NCBI GenBank assembly: GCA_017519975.1
Contig: JAFWRM010000040.1
Location: 1-64,000 of the forward strand
DNA: 64,000 nt
Reading direction: 5' to 3'
Origin: Oscillospiraceae bacterium
GTDB lineage: Bacteria > Bacillota > Clostridia > Oscillospirales > Oscillospiraceae
The notes under the pieces were generated by a model, which saw nothing but the letters and a program-made list of their open reading frames with translations, did no database searches and was not told where the DNA came from. This document shows, piece after piece, positions 24,042 to 33,211 of this stretch. The position numbers and the translations under genes are program-made. Numbering within the stretch: position 1 is the first letter of the stretch; every line of letters begins with the position of its first letter.

Positions 24042-25097
24042 ATGAAAACTGTGCACGTAAACGTGTCCCGCGGCTACGACGTGAGGATCGGGCAGGGGCT
24101 GCTGCAGGACTGCGGCCGGGCCATTCGTTCCGTGACCGACGCCTCCGCCGCCTTCATCATCTCCGATGAAAACGTGTTCGTCCCCTACGGGAGAACCGTG
24201 ATGGAGCGCCTGCAGGGGGCGGGCTTTCTTGTGGATCACTACGTTTTTCCTCACGGCGAGCAGAGCAAGAACCTGCGCGTCTGGGGAGATATTCTGGAGG
24301 CCATGTGCGCCGCACAGGTGACCCGCAGCGACGTTGTCGTGGCCCTGGGGGGCGGCGTCCCCGGCGACATGGCGGGCTTTGCGGCCGCCGCGTACCAGCG
24401 GGGCGTGGACTTTGTGCAGCTGCCCACCACGCTGCTGGCCGCCGTCGACTCCTCCGTGGGTGGAAAGACCGCCGTCGACCTGAAGGGCGGCAAGAATCTG
24501 GCCGGGGCGTTTCACCAGCCCCTGCTCGTGCTGTGCGATACCGACACCTTCCGCACGCTTCCCGACCGGGAACTGACCAGCGGCTTCGCGGAAGTGATCA
24601 AATACGCCGTTCTGGAGGACGGTCTGTTTTCCGCTCTGGATCCCGTCCCCTCCGGGGAGGCCCTGGAGGACGTGATCGCCCGCTGCGTTTCCATAAAGAA
24701 CGACTACGTTTCCGCAGATGAGTTCGACCGCGGCTGCCGCGCCCTGCTGAATCTTGGGCACACCGTGGGTCACGCCGCGGAGGCCTGCAGCGGCTACCGC
24801 CTGCTGCACGGCGAAGCCGTAGCCATGGGCCTGGCCGCCATCGCGCGCGCCTCCGCCGTCCGCGGCATCTGCTCCGCGGAAACGGCGGACCGCATCGTTG
24901 CCCTTCTGCAGCGGTACAATCTTCCGACGGAGATCCCCTTTTCTGTGCCGGAGCTGCGCAGAGAGATGCTGCGCGACAAGAAGAGAAGCGGAAGTGAGCT
25001 GAACCTGATCGTACCTGAGGCCATCGGCCGCTGCCGGACGGAAACGGTCCCCGTCGGGGATCTCGACGCCTGGCTCCGGGACGGCGGCGTATCATGA
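24042..25097 (+). CDS. aroB: 3-dehydroquinate synthase
   Basis: 351 residues; AAAAGGAGGAACGTC before ATG 24042. Sugar-phosphate cyclase fold: NAD-binding VVALGGGVPGDMAGFAAAAY, active-site LPTTLLAAVDSSVGGKTAVD, metal-binding SGFAEVIKYAVLEDG, and the His pair in LLNLGHTVGHAAEA and RLLHGEAVAMG. Converts DAHP to 3-dehydroquinate, step 2 of the shikimate pathway. First structural gene after the attenuator; the last 4 bp overlap aroA. Confidence 0.95.
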   Translation: MKTVHVNVSRGYDVRIGQGLLQDCGRAIRSVTDASAAFIISDENVFVPYGRTVMERLQGAGFLVDHYVFPHGEQSKNLRVWGDILEAMCAAQVTRSDVVVALGGGVPGDMAGFAAAAYQRGVDFVQLPTTLLAAVDSSVGGKTAVDLKGGKNLAGAFHQPLLVLCDTDTFRTLPDRELTSGFAEVIKYAVLEDGLFSALDPVPSGEALEDVIARCVSIKNDYVSADEFDRGCRALLNLGHTVGHAAEACSGYRLLHGEAVAMGLAAIARASAVRGICSAETADRIVALLQRYNLPTEIPFSVPELRREMLRDKKRSGSELNLIVPEAIGRCRTETVPVGDLDAWLRDGGVS

Positions 25098-26344
25098 ACG
25101 CCGTCGTATCTCCGGGCGCCCGGACGGGCCTTGTCCGCGTGCCCGCCTCCAAATCCCGCGCTCACCGGCTGCTGATCTGCGCCGCCCTGTCCGCGGAGCC
25201 CTGCACGGTGGTGTGCGGCACGCTGTCCGAGGATATCATGGCCACCGTCCGCTGTCTGCGGGCGCTCGGCGCCGGGATCGACATCGGCACAGGCGGCCGC
25301 CTCCAGGTGACCCCTCTGACCGCTGCCCCCGGGGAAAAGCTTCTGCCCTGCGGGGAAAGCGGCAGCACGCTGCGTTTTCTCCTGCCCGTAGTCGGCGCTC
25401 TCGGTCAGCGGGCGGTGTTCCGCCGCGAGGGCCGACTGTCTCAGCGGCCGCTGGCCCCGCTGGACGGGGAACTCCGGGCCCACGGCATGCGTCTGGAACC
25501 GTCCGGGATCGACCTGATCTGCTCCGGGAAGCTTCAGCCGGGCGGGTATTGCCTTCCCGGGAACGTATCCTCCCAGTACATCTCCGGGCTTCTGATGGCC
25601 CTTCCCCTCCTGGACGGCCCGTCGGAACTGACGGTGACCGGCCCCGTGGAGTCTTCCGGGTACATCGACATGACGCTGGACGCTCTGTCCCTGGCTGGCG
25701 CGGCGCCGCAGGTCTCCGGAAACGGCTATCTCATCCCTGCGGGCGTCCGGTTCGCCATGCCTCCGGAAACGGTCACGGAAGGGGACTGGTCGGGAGCGGC
25801 CTTCTTCCTGTGCATGGGGGCGATGAGTCCCGCCGGCGTTACGGTCACAGGGCTCGACGCGGCTTCCCGCCAGGGCGACCGGGCCATATTGGACGTGCTG
25901 AAAGGCTTCGGCGCCTCCGTCACCATGGAAGACAGCGGCGTGACCGTCCGGCAGGCACGTCTGACCGGTCAGACGGTGGACGCCAGAATGATTCCCGATC
26001 TCATCCCCGCTGTGGCGGCGCTGGCCGCCTCCGCAGAGGGAGATACCCATATCGTAAACGCCGGAAGACTGCGGCTGAAGGAATCCGACCGCCTTGCCAC
26101 CACAGCCGCCATGATCGGCTCTCTGGGCGGCCGTGCGGAACAGACGGCCGACGGACTGATCGTCCATGGCGTTCCCTCTCTGTGCGGCGGGACCGCCGAC
26201 GCCGCCGGCGATCACCGCATCGCCATGGCGGCCGCGGTAGCCGCCTGCGCCTGCGCCGGCCCGGTGACCGTGACGGGCGCCGAATGCGTTTCGAAATCCT
26301 ATCCCGGCTTCTGGGAAGACCTGAAGCGACTGGAGGTGTGCTGA
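25094..26344 (+). CDS. aroA: 3-phosphoshikimate 1-carboxyvinyltransferase (EPSP synthase)
   Basis: 416 residues, ATG 25094 overlapping the aroB stop. Family motifs: VPASKSRAHRLLICAAL near the N-terminus (the Lys-Ser-Arg PEP/S3P site), CGESGSTLRFLLPVVGAL with the GxSGST-type loop, EGRLSQRPLAPL, GNVSSQYISGLLMALPLL, a DLIPAVAALAASAEG loop with the catalytic Asp, RLKESDRLATT and DHRIAMAAAV. Transfers enolpyruvate to shikimate-3-phosphate. Whether it is a glyphosate-sensitive class I or tolerant class II enzyme cannot be settled by eye. In-operon, between aroB and aroC. Confidence 0.95.
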   Translation: MNAVVSPGARTGLVRVPASKSRAHRLLICAALSAEPCTVVCGTLSEDIMATVRCLRALGAGIDIGTGGRLQVTPLTAAPGEKLLPCGESGSTLRFLLPVVGALGQRAVFRREGRLSQRPLAPLDGELRAHGMRLEPSGIDLICSGKLQPGGYCLPGNVSSQYISGLLMALPLLDGPSELTVTGPVESSGYIDMTLDALSLAGAAPQVSGNGYLIPAGVRFAMPPETVTEGDWSGAAFFLCMGAMSPAGVTVTGLDAASRQGDRAILDVLKGFGASVTMEDSGVTVRQARLTGQTVDARMIPDLIPAVAALAASAEGDTHIVNAGRLRLKESDRLATTAAMIGSLGGRAEQTADGLIVHGVPSLCGGTADAAGDHRIAMAAAVAACACAGPVTVTGAECVSKSYPGFWEDLKRLEVC

Positions 26345-26346
26345 CC

Positions 26347-27414
26347 ATGGGCAGCTTTTACGGAGAAAATCTGCGTCTGACCGTCTTCGGACAGTCCCAC
26401 TCCCCCGCCGTCGGGTGTACGCTGGACGGGATCCCCGCCGGGCACGCCGTCGATATCGACCGGCTCAGGCTCTTCCTGCAGCGGCGCGCCTCCCGCGGTC
26501 AGGCCTGGACGACGGCGCGGAGGGAGGCCGACGAGCCGGAGATCCTGGGCGGGCTGTTCCGTGGAAGGACCTGCGGGGCCCCGCTGGCGATCGTCATCCG
26601 CAACGGGAACGTCCGTTCGGAGGATTATGAACAGCTGAAGGGTATCCCGCGCCCCGGCCACGCCGATCTGACGGCAGGCCTCAAATACGGCGGCGCTCAG
26701 GATTACACCGGCGGCGGCCACTTCTCCGGCCGCCTCACCGCTCCGCTCTGCGCCGCCGGGGGCGTGTGCCTGCAGCTGCTGGAGGAGGAAGGCGTCACGG
26801 TCATCTCACGCATCGCTTCCATTGAAGACGTGGAGGACGAGGGCCCGCTGACCGCTTCCACCGCCGATAAGCCCTTCCCCACCGTCAGCGACACGCGCGG
26901 CGCCCAGATGCGGGAACGCATCGCACTGCGCCGCTCCCAGGGGGATTCCTCCGGTGGGATCGTGGAATGCGCCGTTCTCGGACTTCCTGCCGGACTGGGG
27001 GATCCCATGTTCGGCGGCATGGAGAACCGCATCGCCTCGATCGTTTTCGGCATTCCGGCCGTCAAGGGAGTGGAATTCGGAGCCGGCTTCGGCGCCGCCC
27101 GGAGCACCGGCAGCGTGAACAACGACCCCTTCACCGTGGAGGACGGCCGCGTGTGCACCGTCACAAACAACGCCGGCGGCATCCTGGGCGGCATCACTGA
27201 CGGCATGCCCCTCACCTTCCGCTGCGCCTTCAAGCCGACGCCCTCCATCTCCCTGCCTCAGCAGAGCGTGGATCTGGAGCGGATGGAAGTAACGGAACTG
27301 AGAACGGGGGGCCGTCACGACCCCTGCGTGGTCCCGCGGGCGGTGCCGGTGGTGGAAGCCGCGGCCGCCATCGCCGTATACGACGCGCTGCTGGGCAGAA
27401 AAAAGGAGCTTTGA
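26347..27414 (+). CDS. aroC: Chorismate synthase
   Basis: 355 residues; ATG 26347 with TGGAGG upstream, two nt after the aroA stop. A longer in-frame opening upstream is only aroA read in another frame. Signatures: FGQSHSPAVGCTLDGIPAG at the N-terminus, RPGHADLTAGLKYGGAQDYT (chorismate synthase pattern 2 region), GGGHFSGRLTAPLCAAGGVC, and RTGGRHDPCVVPRAVPVVEA near the C-terminus. FMN-dependent 1,4-elimination from EPSP to chorismate. Confidence 0.95.
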   Translation: MGSFYGENLRLTVFGQSHSPAVGCTLDGIPAGHAVDIDRLRLFLQRRASRGQAWTTARREADEPEILGGLFRGRTCGAPLAIVIRNGNVRSEDYEQLKGIPRPGHADLTAGLKYGGAQDYTGGGHFSGRLTAPLCAAGGVCLQLLEEEGVTVISRIASIEDVEDEGPLTASTADKPFPTVSDTRGAQMRERIALRRSQGDSSGGIVECAVLGLPAGLGDPMFGGMENRIASIVFGIPAVKGVEFGAGFGAARSTGSVNNDPFTVEDGRVCTVTNNAGGILGGITDGMPLTFRCAFKPTPSISLPQQSVDLERMEVTELRTGGRHDPCVVPRAVPVVEAAAAIAVYDALLGRKKEL

Positions 27415-27417
27415 ACC

Positions 27418-28560
27418 ATGGATCTCACCGACTACCGCAGGCAGATCGACGAAGTGGACGCCCGTCTGGTGGACCTTTTCGCCGAGCGCATGCGCATCAG
27501 CGCCGAGATCGGCGCTTATAAGAAGGCACACGGACTTCCCGTACTGAATGCCGGCCGGGAGGCCGAAAAGCTGACAGCCGTATCGGCCGCCGCTCCCGAG
27601 GAGCTCTCCGGTTACACGAGGGAGCTGTATTCCCTGCTGATGGAGCTCAGCCGCGCTTACCAGTCCCGCCTGACAGGATCCGGAAGCGAGCTGACCGACC
27701 GGGTGGAGGCTGCCGCCGCGGCAGCGTCCCGGCCGTTCCCCTCCCGCGTGACGGCCGCCTGCCAGGGCGTGGAGGGCGCCTACTCTCAGCTGGCCTGTGA
27801 AAAAATGATCCGCGAAGCGGACATCCGCTATTATCCCACCTTCGACTCCGTTTTCGAGGCGATCGAGAACGGCGAATGCCGCTACGGGGTGCTCCCCGTG
27901 GAAAACAGCACCGCCGGCTCGGTGAACAAGGTATACGACGCCATGCAGCGTCACCGCTTCAGCATCGTACGCAGCGTCCGCCTGAAGGTGGACCACAACC
28001 TGCTGACCCTGCCCGGCGCCGGCCTTTCCGACGTGCGCCGCATCTATTCCCACGAGCAGGCCATCAGCCAGTGCAGCGAGTTTCTGAAGACCCTGCCGGA
28101 TGCGGAAGTGATCCCCTGCGCAAACACCGCCGTCGCCGCCAGAATGGTGGCCGAGGCCGGAAGGAAAGACATGGCCGCGCTCTCCTCCCGTGCCTGCATG
28201 GAGCTGTACGGTCTTTCCTGCGCCGCCGAAAACGTGCAGAATCAGGACAGCAACTACACCCGTTTCGCGTGCATTTCGCGGGAGCTGGAGATCTACCCCG
28301 GCGCCGACCGCACGAGTCTGATGCTGATCCTGTCCCACGAGCCCGGAAGCCTGTACAAGGTCCTTTCCCGTCTGTACGCGTTGGACATCAACCTGATCAA
28401 ACTGGAAAGCCGGCCCCTGCCGGACCGGGATTTTGAGTTCATGTTCTATTTTGATTTGGACGTTCCCGTACGTTCCCCGGCCCTGCTGCAGCTGCTGCGG
28501 GAGCTGGGAGGTCTGTGCGAGAGCTTCACGTATCTCGGCAGTTACAGCGAGGTGGTCTGA
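27418..28560 (+). CDS. pheA: Bifunctional chorismate mutase / prephenate dehydratase
   Basis: 380 residues in three domains. Residues 1-85: AroQ-type chorismate mutase (RRQIDEVDARLVDLFAERM, IGAYKKAHGLPVLNAGREAE). About 108-285: prephenate dehydratase (CQGVEGAYSQLACEKM, YGVLPVENSTAGSVNKVYD, CANTAVAARMVAEAGRKDMA, QNQDSNYTRFACISRE). About 295-375: ACT regulatory domain (HEPGSLYKVLSRLYALDINL with the ESRP motif in LIKLESRPLPDRDFEFMF), the usual Phe-binding site for feedback inhibition. Makes phenylpyruvate from chorismate. Its presence fits the Phe-rich leader peptide. The CM-PDT fusion is the P-protein arrangement of proteobacteria and some Firmicutes. Confidence 0.95.
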   Translation: MDLTDYRRQIDEVDARLVDLFAERMRISAEIGAYKKAHGLPVLNAGREAEKLTAVSAAAPEELSGYTRELYSLLMELSRAYQSRLTGSGSELTDRVEAAAAAASRPFPSRVTAACQGVEGAYSQLACEKMIREADIRYYPTFDSVFEAIENGECRYGVLPVENSTAGSVNKVYDAMQRHRFSIVRSVRLKVDHNLLTLPGAGLSDVRRIYSHEQAISQCSEFLKTLPDAEVIPCANTAVAARMVAEAGRKDMAALSSRACMELYGLSCAAENVQNQDSNYTRFACISRELEIYPGADRTSLMLILSHEPGSLYKVLSRLYALDINLIKLESRPLPDRDFEFMFYFDLDVPVRSPALLQLLRELGGLCESFTYLGSYSEVV

Positions 28561-29780
28561 TGCCGTCCTGCGGACTTCTCGGAGAAAAGCTGGGGCACAG
28601 CTACTCGCCCCGGATACACGCCCTTCTCGGCAGTTACGAATATGAGCTGTACGAAAAGCGGCCGGAGGAACTGGAAGCCTTTCTCACCGGCGGCTCCTGG
28701 ACGGGGCTGAACGTGACCATCCCGTACAAAAAAGCCGTGATCCCGTTCTGCGACGAACTCAGCGCTGTCGCGCGGACGGCCGGCAGCGTCAACACGCTGG
28801 TCCGCCGACCGGACGGCACGCTCTTCGGCGACAGCACCGACGGCTTCGGCTTTGCCTGCATGGTCCGCGGTTCCGGTGTCGATCTGAAGGGAGAAAAGGT
28901 ACTGATCCTGGGCAGCGGAGGAGCCTGCGCCGCCGTCCGGTACGCGCTGACGTCCATGGGCGCCCGCCCCGTGGTGATCAGCCGGACCGGTCCGGATAAT
29001 TACGGCAATCTGTTCCTCCATCGTGACGCCGGCGCCATCGTGAATACCACTCCGGTGGGAATGTATCCGGATAACGGCCGCTCCCCCCTGGGGCTGGATG
29101 GCTTTGATCGGCTGAAAGCCGTATTCGACATCATCTACAACCCGGAGAGAACCGCCCTGATGATGGACGCGGAGGAGCGCGGCGTTCCCTCTTTCGGCGG
29201 TCTTACCATGCTGGTGGCCCAGGCCAAACGCAGCAGCGAGCTGTTTTCCGGCCATGCGCTCCCCAACGAGGTGATTGAGCGCGTCACCGCCCGGCTGGCG
29301 GGTGAAACGCGCAACCTGGTCCTCATCGGGATGCCCGGCTGCGGAAAAACCACCATAGCCGCTCTCCTGGGGAAAAAAACGGGCCGGGATGTTCTTGACT
29401 CGGATTGTGAAATAGTTCAGAATAGGTCATTATCCATTCCGGAGATATTCGCCGCGGAAGGAGAAAGCGTCTTCCGCGAGTACGAGACCCAGGCGCTGGA
29501 ACGGCTGGGCCGGCTGTCCGGAAAGATCATCTCTACCGGAGGGGGTTCCGTGCTGCGGGAGGAGAATTACCGCCTGCTGCATCAGAACTCCGTGATCGTC
29601 TGGCTGACCCGGGATCTCTCCCGTCTGGCCAGGGGAGGGCGTCCTCTGTCGGAGAACTCCGATCTTGCGGCCATGTACCGGGCGCGGGAGCCCCGCTATC
29701 GCCGCTTTGCCGATCTTGCCGTATCGAACGACGGAACTCCCGAGCAGACCGTCGAGCGCATTCTGGAGGCTCTGCCATGA
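28560..29780 (+). CDS. aroE/aroK: Shikimate dehydrogenase-shikimate kinase fusion
   Basis: 406 residues; ATG 28560 overlaps the pheA stop by one base. Residues 1-245 are AroE: GLLGEKLGHSYSPRIHALLG, WTGLNVTIPYKKAVIPFCDE (catalytic Lys), SVNTLVRRPDG, DSTDGFGFACM, ILGSGGACAAVRYALTSMGA (NADP loop), IVNTTPVGMYPD, and GGLTMLVAQAKRS. After a short linker (HALPNEVIERVTARLAGET) residues 260-405 are AroK: Walker A IGMPGCGKTTIAALLGK, DSDCEIVQ, FREYETQALERLG, STGGGSVLREE and the lid RGGRPLSE. One polypeptide thus does two consecutive steps, dehydroshikimate to shikimate to shikimate-3-phosphate. AroE-AroK fusions occur but are uncommon. Confidence 0.93.
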   Translation: MPSCGLLGEKLGHSYSPRIHALLGSYEYELYEKRPEELEAFLTGGSWTGLNVTIPYKKAVIPFCDELSAVARTAGSVNTLVRRPDGTLFGDSTDGFGFACMVRGSGVDLKGEKVLILGSGGACAAVRYALTSMGARPVVISRTGPDNYGNLFLHRDAGAIVNTTPVGMYPDNGRSPLGLDGFDRLKAVFDIIYNPERTALMMDAEERGVPSFGGLTMLVAQAKRSSELFSGHALPNEVIERVTARLAGETRNLVLIGMPGCGKTTIAALLGKKTGRDVLDSDCEIVQNRSLSIPEIFAAEGESVFREYETQALERLGRLSGKIISTGGGSVLREENYRLLHQNSVIVWLTRDLSRLARGGRPLSENSDLAAMYRAREPRYRRFADLAVSNDGTPEQTVERILEALP

Positions 29781-30253
29781 AATTTTTAGTGATCAACGGC
29801 CCCAATCTCAACATGCTGGGGATCCGGGAACCCGGCGTGTACGGGACCGGGACCTACGAAGACCTGCTCGACCGGATCCGCCGCACGGCGGAGGCAGAAA
29901 ATGTGGAAGTGGGATTCTTCCAGTCCAACCACGAGGGCGCTCTGGTGGATGCCATCCAGCAGGCGTACGGAGTCTTTGACGGCATCATCCTCAATCCCGG
30001 CGCCTATACCCACACCAGCATCGCCATCCTCGACGCGCTGAAGGCCGTCCGTCTTCCTGCCGTGGAGGTGCATATCTCCGACGTAAAAAGCCGGGAACCG
30101 TTCCGGCAGATCTCCTACGCCGGCATGGCCTGCGTGAAAACGTTCATGGGCATGGGCTTCGACGGTTACTGTGAGGCCCTTCGGTTTCTGAAACGCTATC
30201 TGACGGAGCGGGCTCAGCCTTCCGTCGGTTCAGATAGAGACCCGCGCGAATGA
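29777..30253 (+). CDS. aroQ: Type II 3-dehydroquinate dehydratase
   Basis: 158 residues, ATG overlapping the aroE/aroK stop by 4 bp. Motifs: VINGPNLNMLGIREPGVYG (catalytic Tyr and substrate loop), FFQSNHEGALVDAIQQA, LNPGAYTHTSIAILDAL (Asn and His), VEVHISDVKSREPFR, and the C-terminal GYCEALRFL. Removes water from 3-dehydroquinate. Last enzyme gene of the operon; the pathway from DAHP to phenylpyruvate is then complete, while DAHP synthase is not encoded here. Confidence 0.95.
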   Translation: MKFLVINGPNLNMLGIREPGVYGTGTYEDLLDRIRRTAEAENVEVGFFQSNHEGALVDAIQQAYGVFDGIILNPGAYTHTSIAILDALKAVRLPAVEVHISDVKSREPFRQISYAGMACVKTFMGMGFDGYCEALRFLKRYLTERAQPSVGSDRDPRE

Positions 30254-30287
30254 CATCCAATACACATCTGAAAAAGGAGAAACAGAA

Positions 30288-31274
30288 ATGAAAAAAATCC
30301 TTGCGATCCTGCTGGCCGTGATGATGATCGCCGGCCTGTGCGCGTGCGGCTCCTCCGACGGGGCCAAAGCTCCCGACGAACCGAAGTCCGACAAGACCTA
30401 TCGCGTCGGCATCTGCCAGCTGGTACAGCACGTGGCGCTGGACGCCGCCACCAAGGGCTTTAAGGACGCCCTGACCGAAAAGCTCGGCGAGAACGCCGTC
30501 ACCTTCGATTATCAGGACGCCTCCGGTGACAGCGCCAACTGCTCCGTGATTGTCAACGGCTTCGTCTCCGACAAGGTCGACCTGATCATGTGCAACGCCA
30601 CGGCTCCCCTTCAGGCTGCCGCTGCCGCCACCAACACCATCCCCATTCTGGGCACCTCCGTCACCGACTACGCCAGCGCTCTGGACATCTCCGACTGGTC
30701 CGGCACCGTGGGCGGCAACATCTCCGGCACTTCCGACCTGGCTCCTCTGGACCAGCAGGCCTCCATGCTGAAGGAACTGTTCCCCGACGCAAAGACCGTC
30801 GGCCTGCTGTACTGCTCCGCTGAGCCCAACTCCGTGTACCAGTGCACGGTGATCGAAGGCCATCTCAAAGACCTCGGTTACGACGTGCAGTGGTTCGCCT
30901 TTACGGATACCAACGACGTAGCTTCCGTCACGCAGGACGCCTGCGACAAGGCGGACGTCCTATACATCCCCACGGACAACACCGCCGCCTCCAACACGGA
31001 AGCCATCGCCAACGTGGTGCTCCCCGCGAAGGTCCCCGTCATCGCCGGTGAGGAGGGCATCTGCGCCGGCTGCGGCGTCGCTACTCTCTCCATCAATTAC
31101 TATGACCTGGGCCACACCACCGGTGAGATGGCTGCCGAGATCCTCGCAAACGGCGCCGACATCTCCGCCATGCCCGTGGCCTATGCGCCCCAGGTGACCA
31201 AGGAATACAACGCCGCCAACTGCGAGGCGCTCGGGGTCACCGTTCCCTCGGATTACGTGGCGATCGGCGGATGA
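30288..31274 (+). CDS. ABC transporter substrate-binding lipoprotein (TrpX-like)
   Basis: 328 residues, AAAAGGAG upstream. Lipoprotein signal MKKILAILLAVMMIAGLCAC, Cys at residue 20. The mature protein is of the ABC_sub_bind (PF04392) class: YRVGICQLVQHVALDAATKG, CNATAPLQAAAAATNTIPIL, TVGLLYCSAEPNSVYQC, DVLYIPTDNTAASNTEAIAN and PVIAGEEGICAGCGVATLSI. The streptococcal TrpXYZ importers belong to this class. It starts 35 nt after aroQ with no terminator between, so it may be read from the attenuated aro transcript. Cargo inferred: an aromatic amino acid or a precursor. Confidence 0.8.
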   Translation: MKKILAILLAVMMIAGLCACGSSDGAKAPDEPKSDKTYRVGICQLVQHVALDAATKGFKDALTEKLGENAVTFDYQDASGDSANCSVIVNGFVSDKVDLIMCNATAPLQAAAAATNTIPILGTSVTDYASALDISDWSGTVGGNISGTSDLAPLDQQASMLKELFPDAKTVGLLYCSAEPNSVYQCTVIEGHLKDLGYDVQWFAFTDTNDVASVTQDACDKADVLYIPTDNTAASNTEAIANVVLPAKVPVIAGEEGICAGCGVATLSINYYDLGHTTGEMAAEILANGADISAMPVAYAPQVTKEYNAANCEALGVTVPSDYVAIGG

Positions 31275-31358
31275 CCGATCCCGTTCCCGGGCGGAGGCCG
31301 GTCCGTCCCGCCCGGGGCCTTTCCTCTGCGGACCACTACTCACGGAGGACTGTCTGAT

Positions 31359-32318
31359 ATGGGCTTCATCACTTCACTTTTCAACGCCATGCCCGGTGCC
31401 GTCGCCCAGGGGCTGATCTGGGGCATCATGGCGATAGGCGTTTACATCACCTACCGCATCCTCGATCTGGCCGACCTGACGGTCGACGGCTCCCTGTGCA
31501 CCGGCGGCGCCGTGTGCGTCATTCTCACGCTGAACGGCGTTCCCGTCGGCGTGGCGATCGTCTGCGCGTTCATCGCCGGCCTGCTCGCCGGTCTTGTCAC
31601 CGGCCTGCTGCACACGGTGTGCGGCATCCCGGCCATCCTTGCCGGGATACTCACCCAGCTGGCGCTGTATTCCGTCAATCTGCACATCATGGGCTTCGGT
31701 ACGGCCAACGGAAGCAAGGCCAACCTGCCCATCAGCGTGGACAAGTACGACCTGCTGCTGTCCTCCCGTTTCGTCCGGGATCTCAGCCTGCGGAATCCGC
31801 TGGTCATTCTGGTCCTTCTTTTCATCGTTCTGATCCCGGTGACCTACTGCTTTTTCGGCACTGAACTGGGATGCGCGCTGCGCGCCACCGGCGCCAATGG
31901 GAACATGGCCAGAGCCCAGGGCATCAACACCAACTTCAGCAAGGTGCTCGGCCTGATGCTGTCCAACGCCCTCGTCGCCCTGTCCGGAGCGCTGCTGAGC
32001 CAGTATCAGGGCTTCTCCGACATCAACATGGGACGCGGCGCCATCGTGATCGGACTGGCGGCCGTGATCATCGGAGAGGTCATCTTCTCGAAGGTGTTCC
32101 GGAACTTTGCCCTAAAGCTTCTGTCCGCCGTGCTCGGCGCCGTGATCTATTACATCGTGATCCAGTTCGTCCTGAAGCTCGGTCTGTCCACCGACGATCT
32201 GAAGCTTCTGACGGCCGTGGTCGTCGCCCTGTTCCTGGCCATCCCCCATTTCAAGGGGAAGCTGGGATCCGGAAAGATGAAAAAGGCGGCGGGAAAGGAG
32301 ACGGGGGCCAATGCTTGA
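31359..32318 (+). CDS. ABC transporter permease (TrpY-like, BPD_transp_2)
   Basis: 319 residues with eight or more hydrophobic segments. It begins MGFITSLFNAMPGAVAQGLI and continues with the branched-chain-type permease pattern (ITYRILDLADLTVDGSLCTG, GLVTGLLHTVCGIPAILAGI, LGCALRATGANGNMARAQGI - the EAA-like loop, RGAIVIGLAAVIIGEVIFS). Forms the membrane channel of the importer with 30288-31274 and 32311-33105. Overlaps the ATPase gene by 8 bp. Confidence 0.85.
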   Translation: MGFITSLFNAMPGAVAQGLIWGIMAIGVYITYRILDLADLTVDGSLCTGGAVCVILTLNGVPVGVAIVCAFIAGLLAGLVTGLLHTVCGIPAILAGILTQLALYSVNLHIMGFGTANGSKANLPISVDKYDLLLSSRFVRDLSLRNPLVILVLLFIVLIPVTYCFFGTELGCALRATGANGNMARAQGINTNFSKVLGLMLSNALVALSGALLSQYQGFSDINMGRGAIVIGLAAVIIGEVIFSKVFRNFALKLLSAVLGAVIYYIVIQFVLKLGLSTDDLKLLTAVVVALFLAIPHFKGKLGSGKMKKAAGKETGANA

Positions 32319-33105
32319 ACTCAGAAACGTCACCAAGATCTTCAATCCCGGCACCATCAACGCCAAGGTCGCTCTGGACGATCTGTCCCTGACGCTGAAC
32401 GACGGTGACTTTGTCACCGTCATCGGAGGCAACGGCGCCGGAAAATCCACCATGCTCAACGCCATCGCCGGCGTTTTCCGGATCGATTCCGGGTCCATTC
32501 TGATCGACGGGGAGGACATCACCGGTCTGCCGGAATACCGCCGCGCCGCCTTTCTGGGCCGCGTATTCCAGGATCCCATGATGGGCACGGCCCCCACCAT
32601 GGAGCTGGAGGAGAATCTGGCACTGGCCCTGCGCCGCGGCAAGCACCGCGGTTTCGGCTGGGGGATCAGCAGGAAGGAGCGGGAACTGTACCGGGAGGAA
32701 CTGAAAAAGCTGGAGCTGGGTCTGGAGACCCGCCTGCATTCCAAGGTAGGCCTGCTGTCCGGAGGACAGCGCCAGGCCGTCACTCTGCTGATGGCCTCCC
32801 TGAAAAAGCCGAAGCTCCTGCTGCTGGATGAGCATACCGCGGCGCTGGATCCGAAAACGGCCGCCAAGGTACTGGAGCTCTCCGACAAGATCGTGAACGA
32901 GACCCATATCACCACGCTGATGATCACCCACAACATGCGTGACGCCATCGCGCACGGAAACCGTCTGATCATGATGAACGCCGGGCATATCGTGCTGGAT
33001 ATCTCCGGAGAAGAAAAAAAGTCGCTGACGATCAGCGATCTTCTGGAAAAGTTCAATGCCAGCAGCGGAAACGCCGAGGCGGACGACAAGCTCGTGCTGG
33101 GCTGA
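32311..33105 (+). CDS. ABC transporter ATPase (TrpZ-like)
   Basis: 264 residues. Walker A VIGGNGAGKSTML near 45-55, Q-loop in GRVFQDPMMGTAP, signature LLSGGQRQAV (about 147-156), Walker B LLLLDEHTAALDPKT, and H-loop MITHNMRDA. Last gene of the importer; a strong terminator follows at 33132. Confidence 0.92.
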   Translation: MLELRNVTKIFNPGTINAKVALDDLSLTLNDGDFVTVIGGNGAGKSTMLNAIAGVFRIDSGSILIDGEDITGLPEYRRAAFLGRVFQDPMMGTAPTMELEENLALALRRGKHRGFGWGISRKERELYREELKKLELGLETRLHSKVGLLSGGQRQAVTLLMASLKKPKLLLLDEHTAALDPKTAAKVLELSDKIVNETHITTLMITHNMRDAIAHGNRLIMMNAGHIVLDISGEEKKSLTISDLLEKFNASSGNAEADDKLVLG

Positions 33106-33131
33106 CAGTCCCCTCACGGCACCGTACGGAA

Positions 33132-33175
33132 AAACGGAGGCCCTGCCATTATTATGGCAGGGCCTCCGTTTTTTC
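33132..33175 (+). terminator. Long bidirectional terminator
   Basis: An 18-bp perfect stem (33132-33149 with 33154-33171), loop TATT, then TTT. It separates the aro/transporter transcript from the convergent methyltransferase gene. Confidence 0.9.
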
Positions 33176-33211
33176 CGACGTTCGCTCTCATGGCGCATGA
33201 TCTGCCCGTTC

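Noticed and set aside
25213..26346. Long 5' extension of aroC
   Set aside because: This part is aroA read in another frame; chorismate synthase homology begins at ATG 26347.
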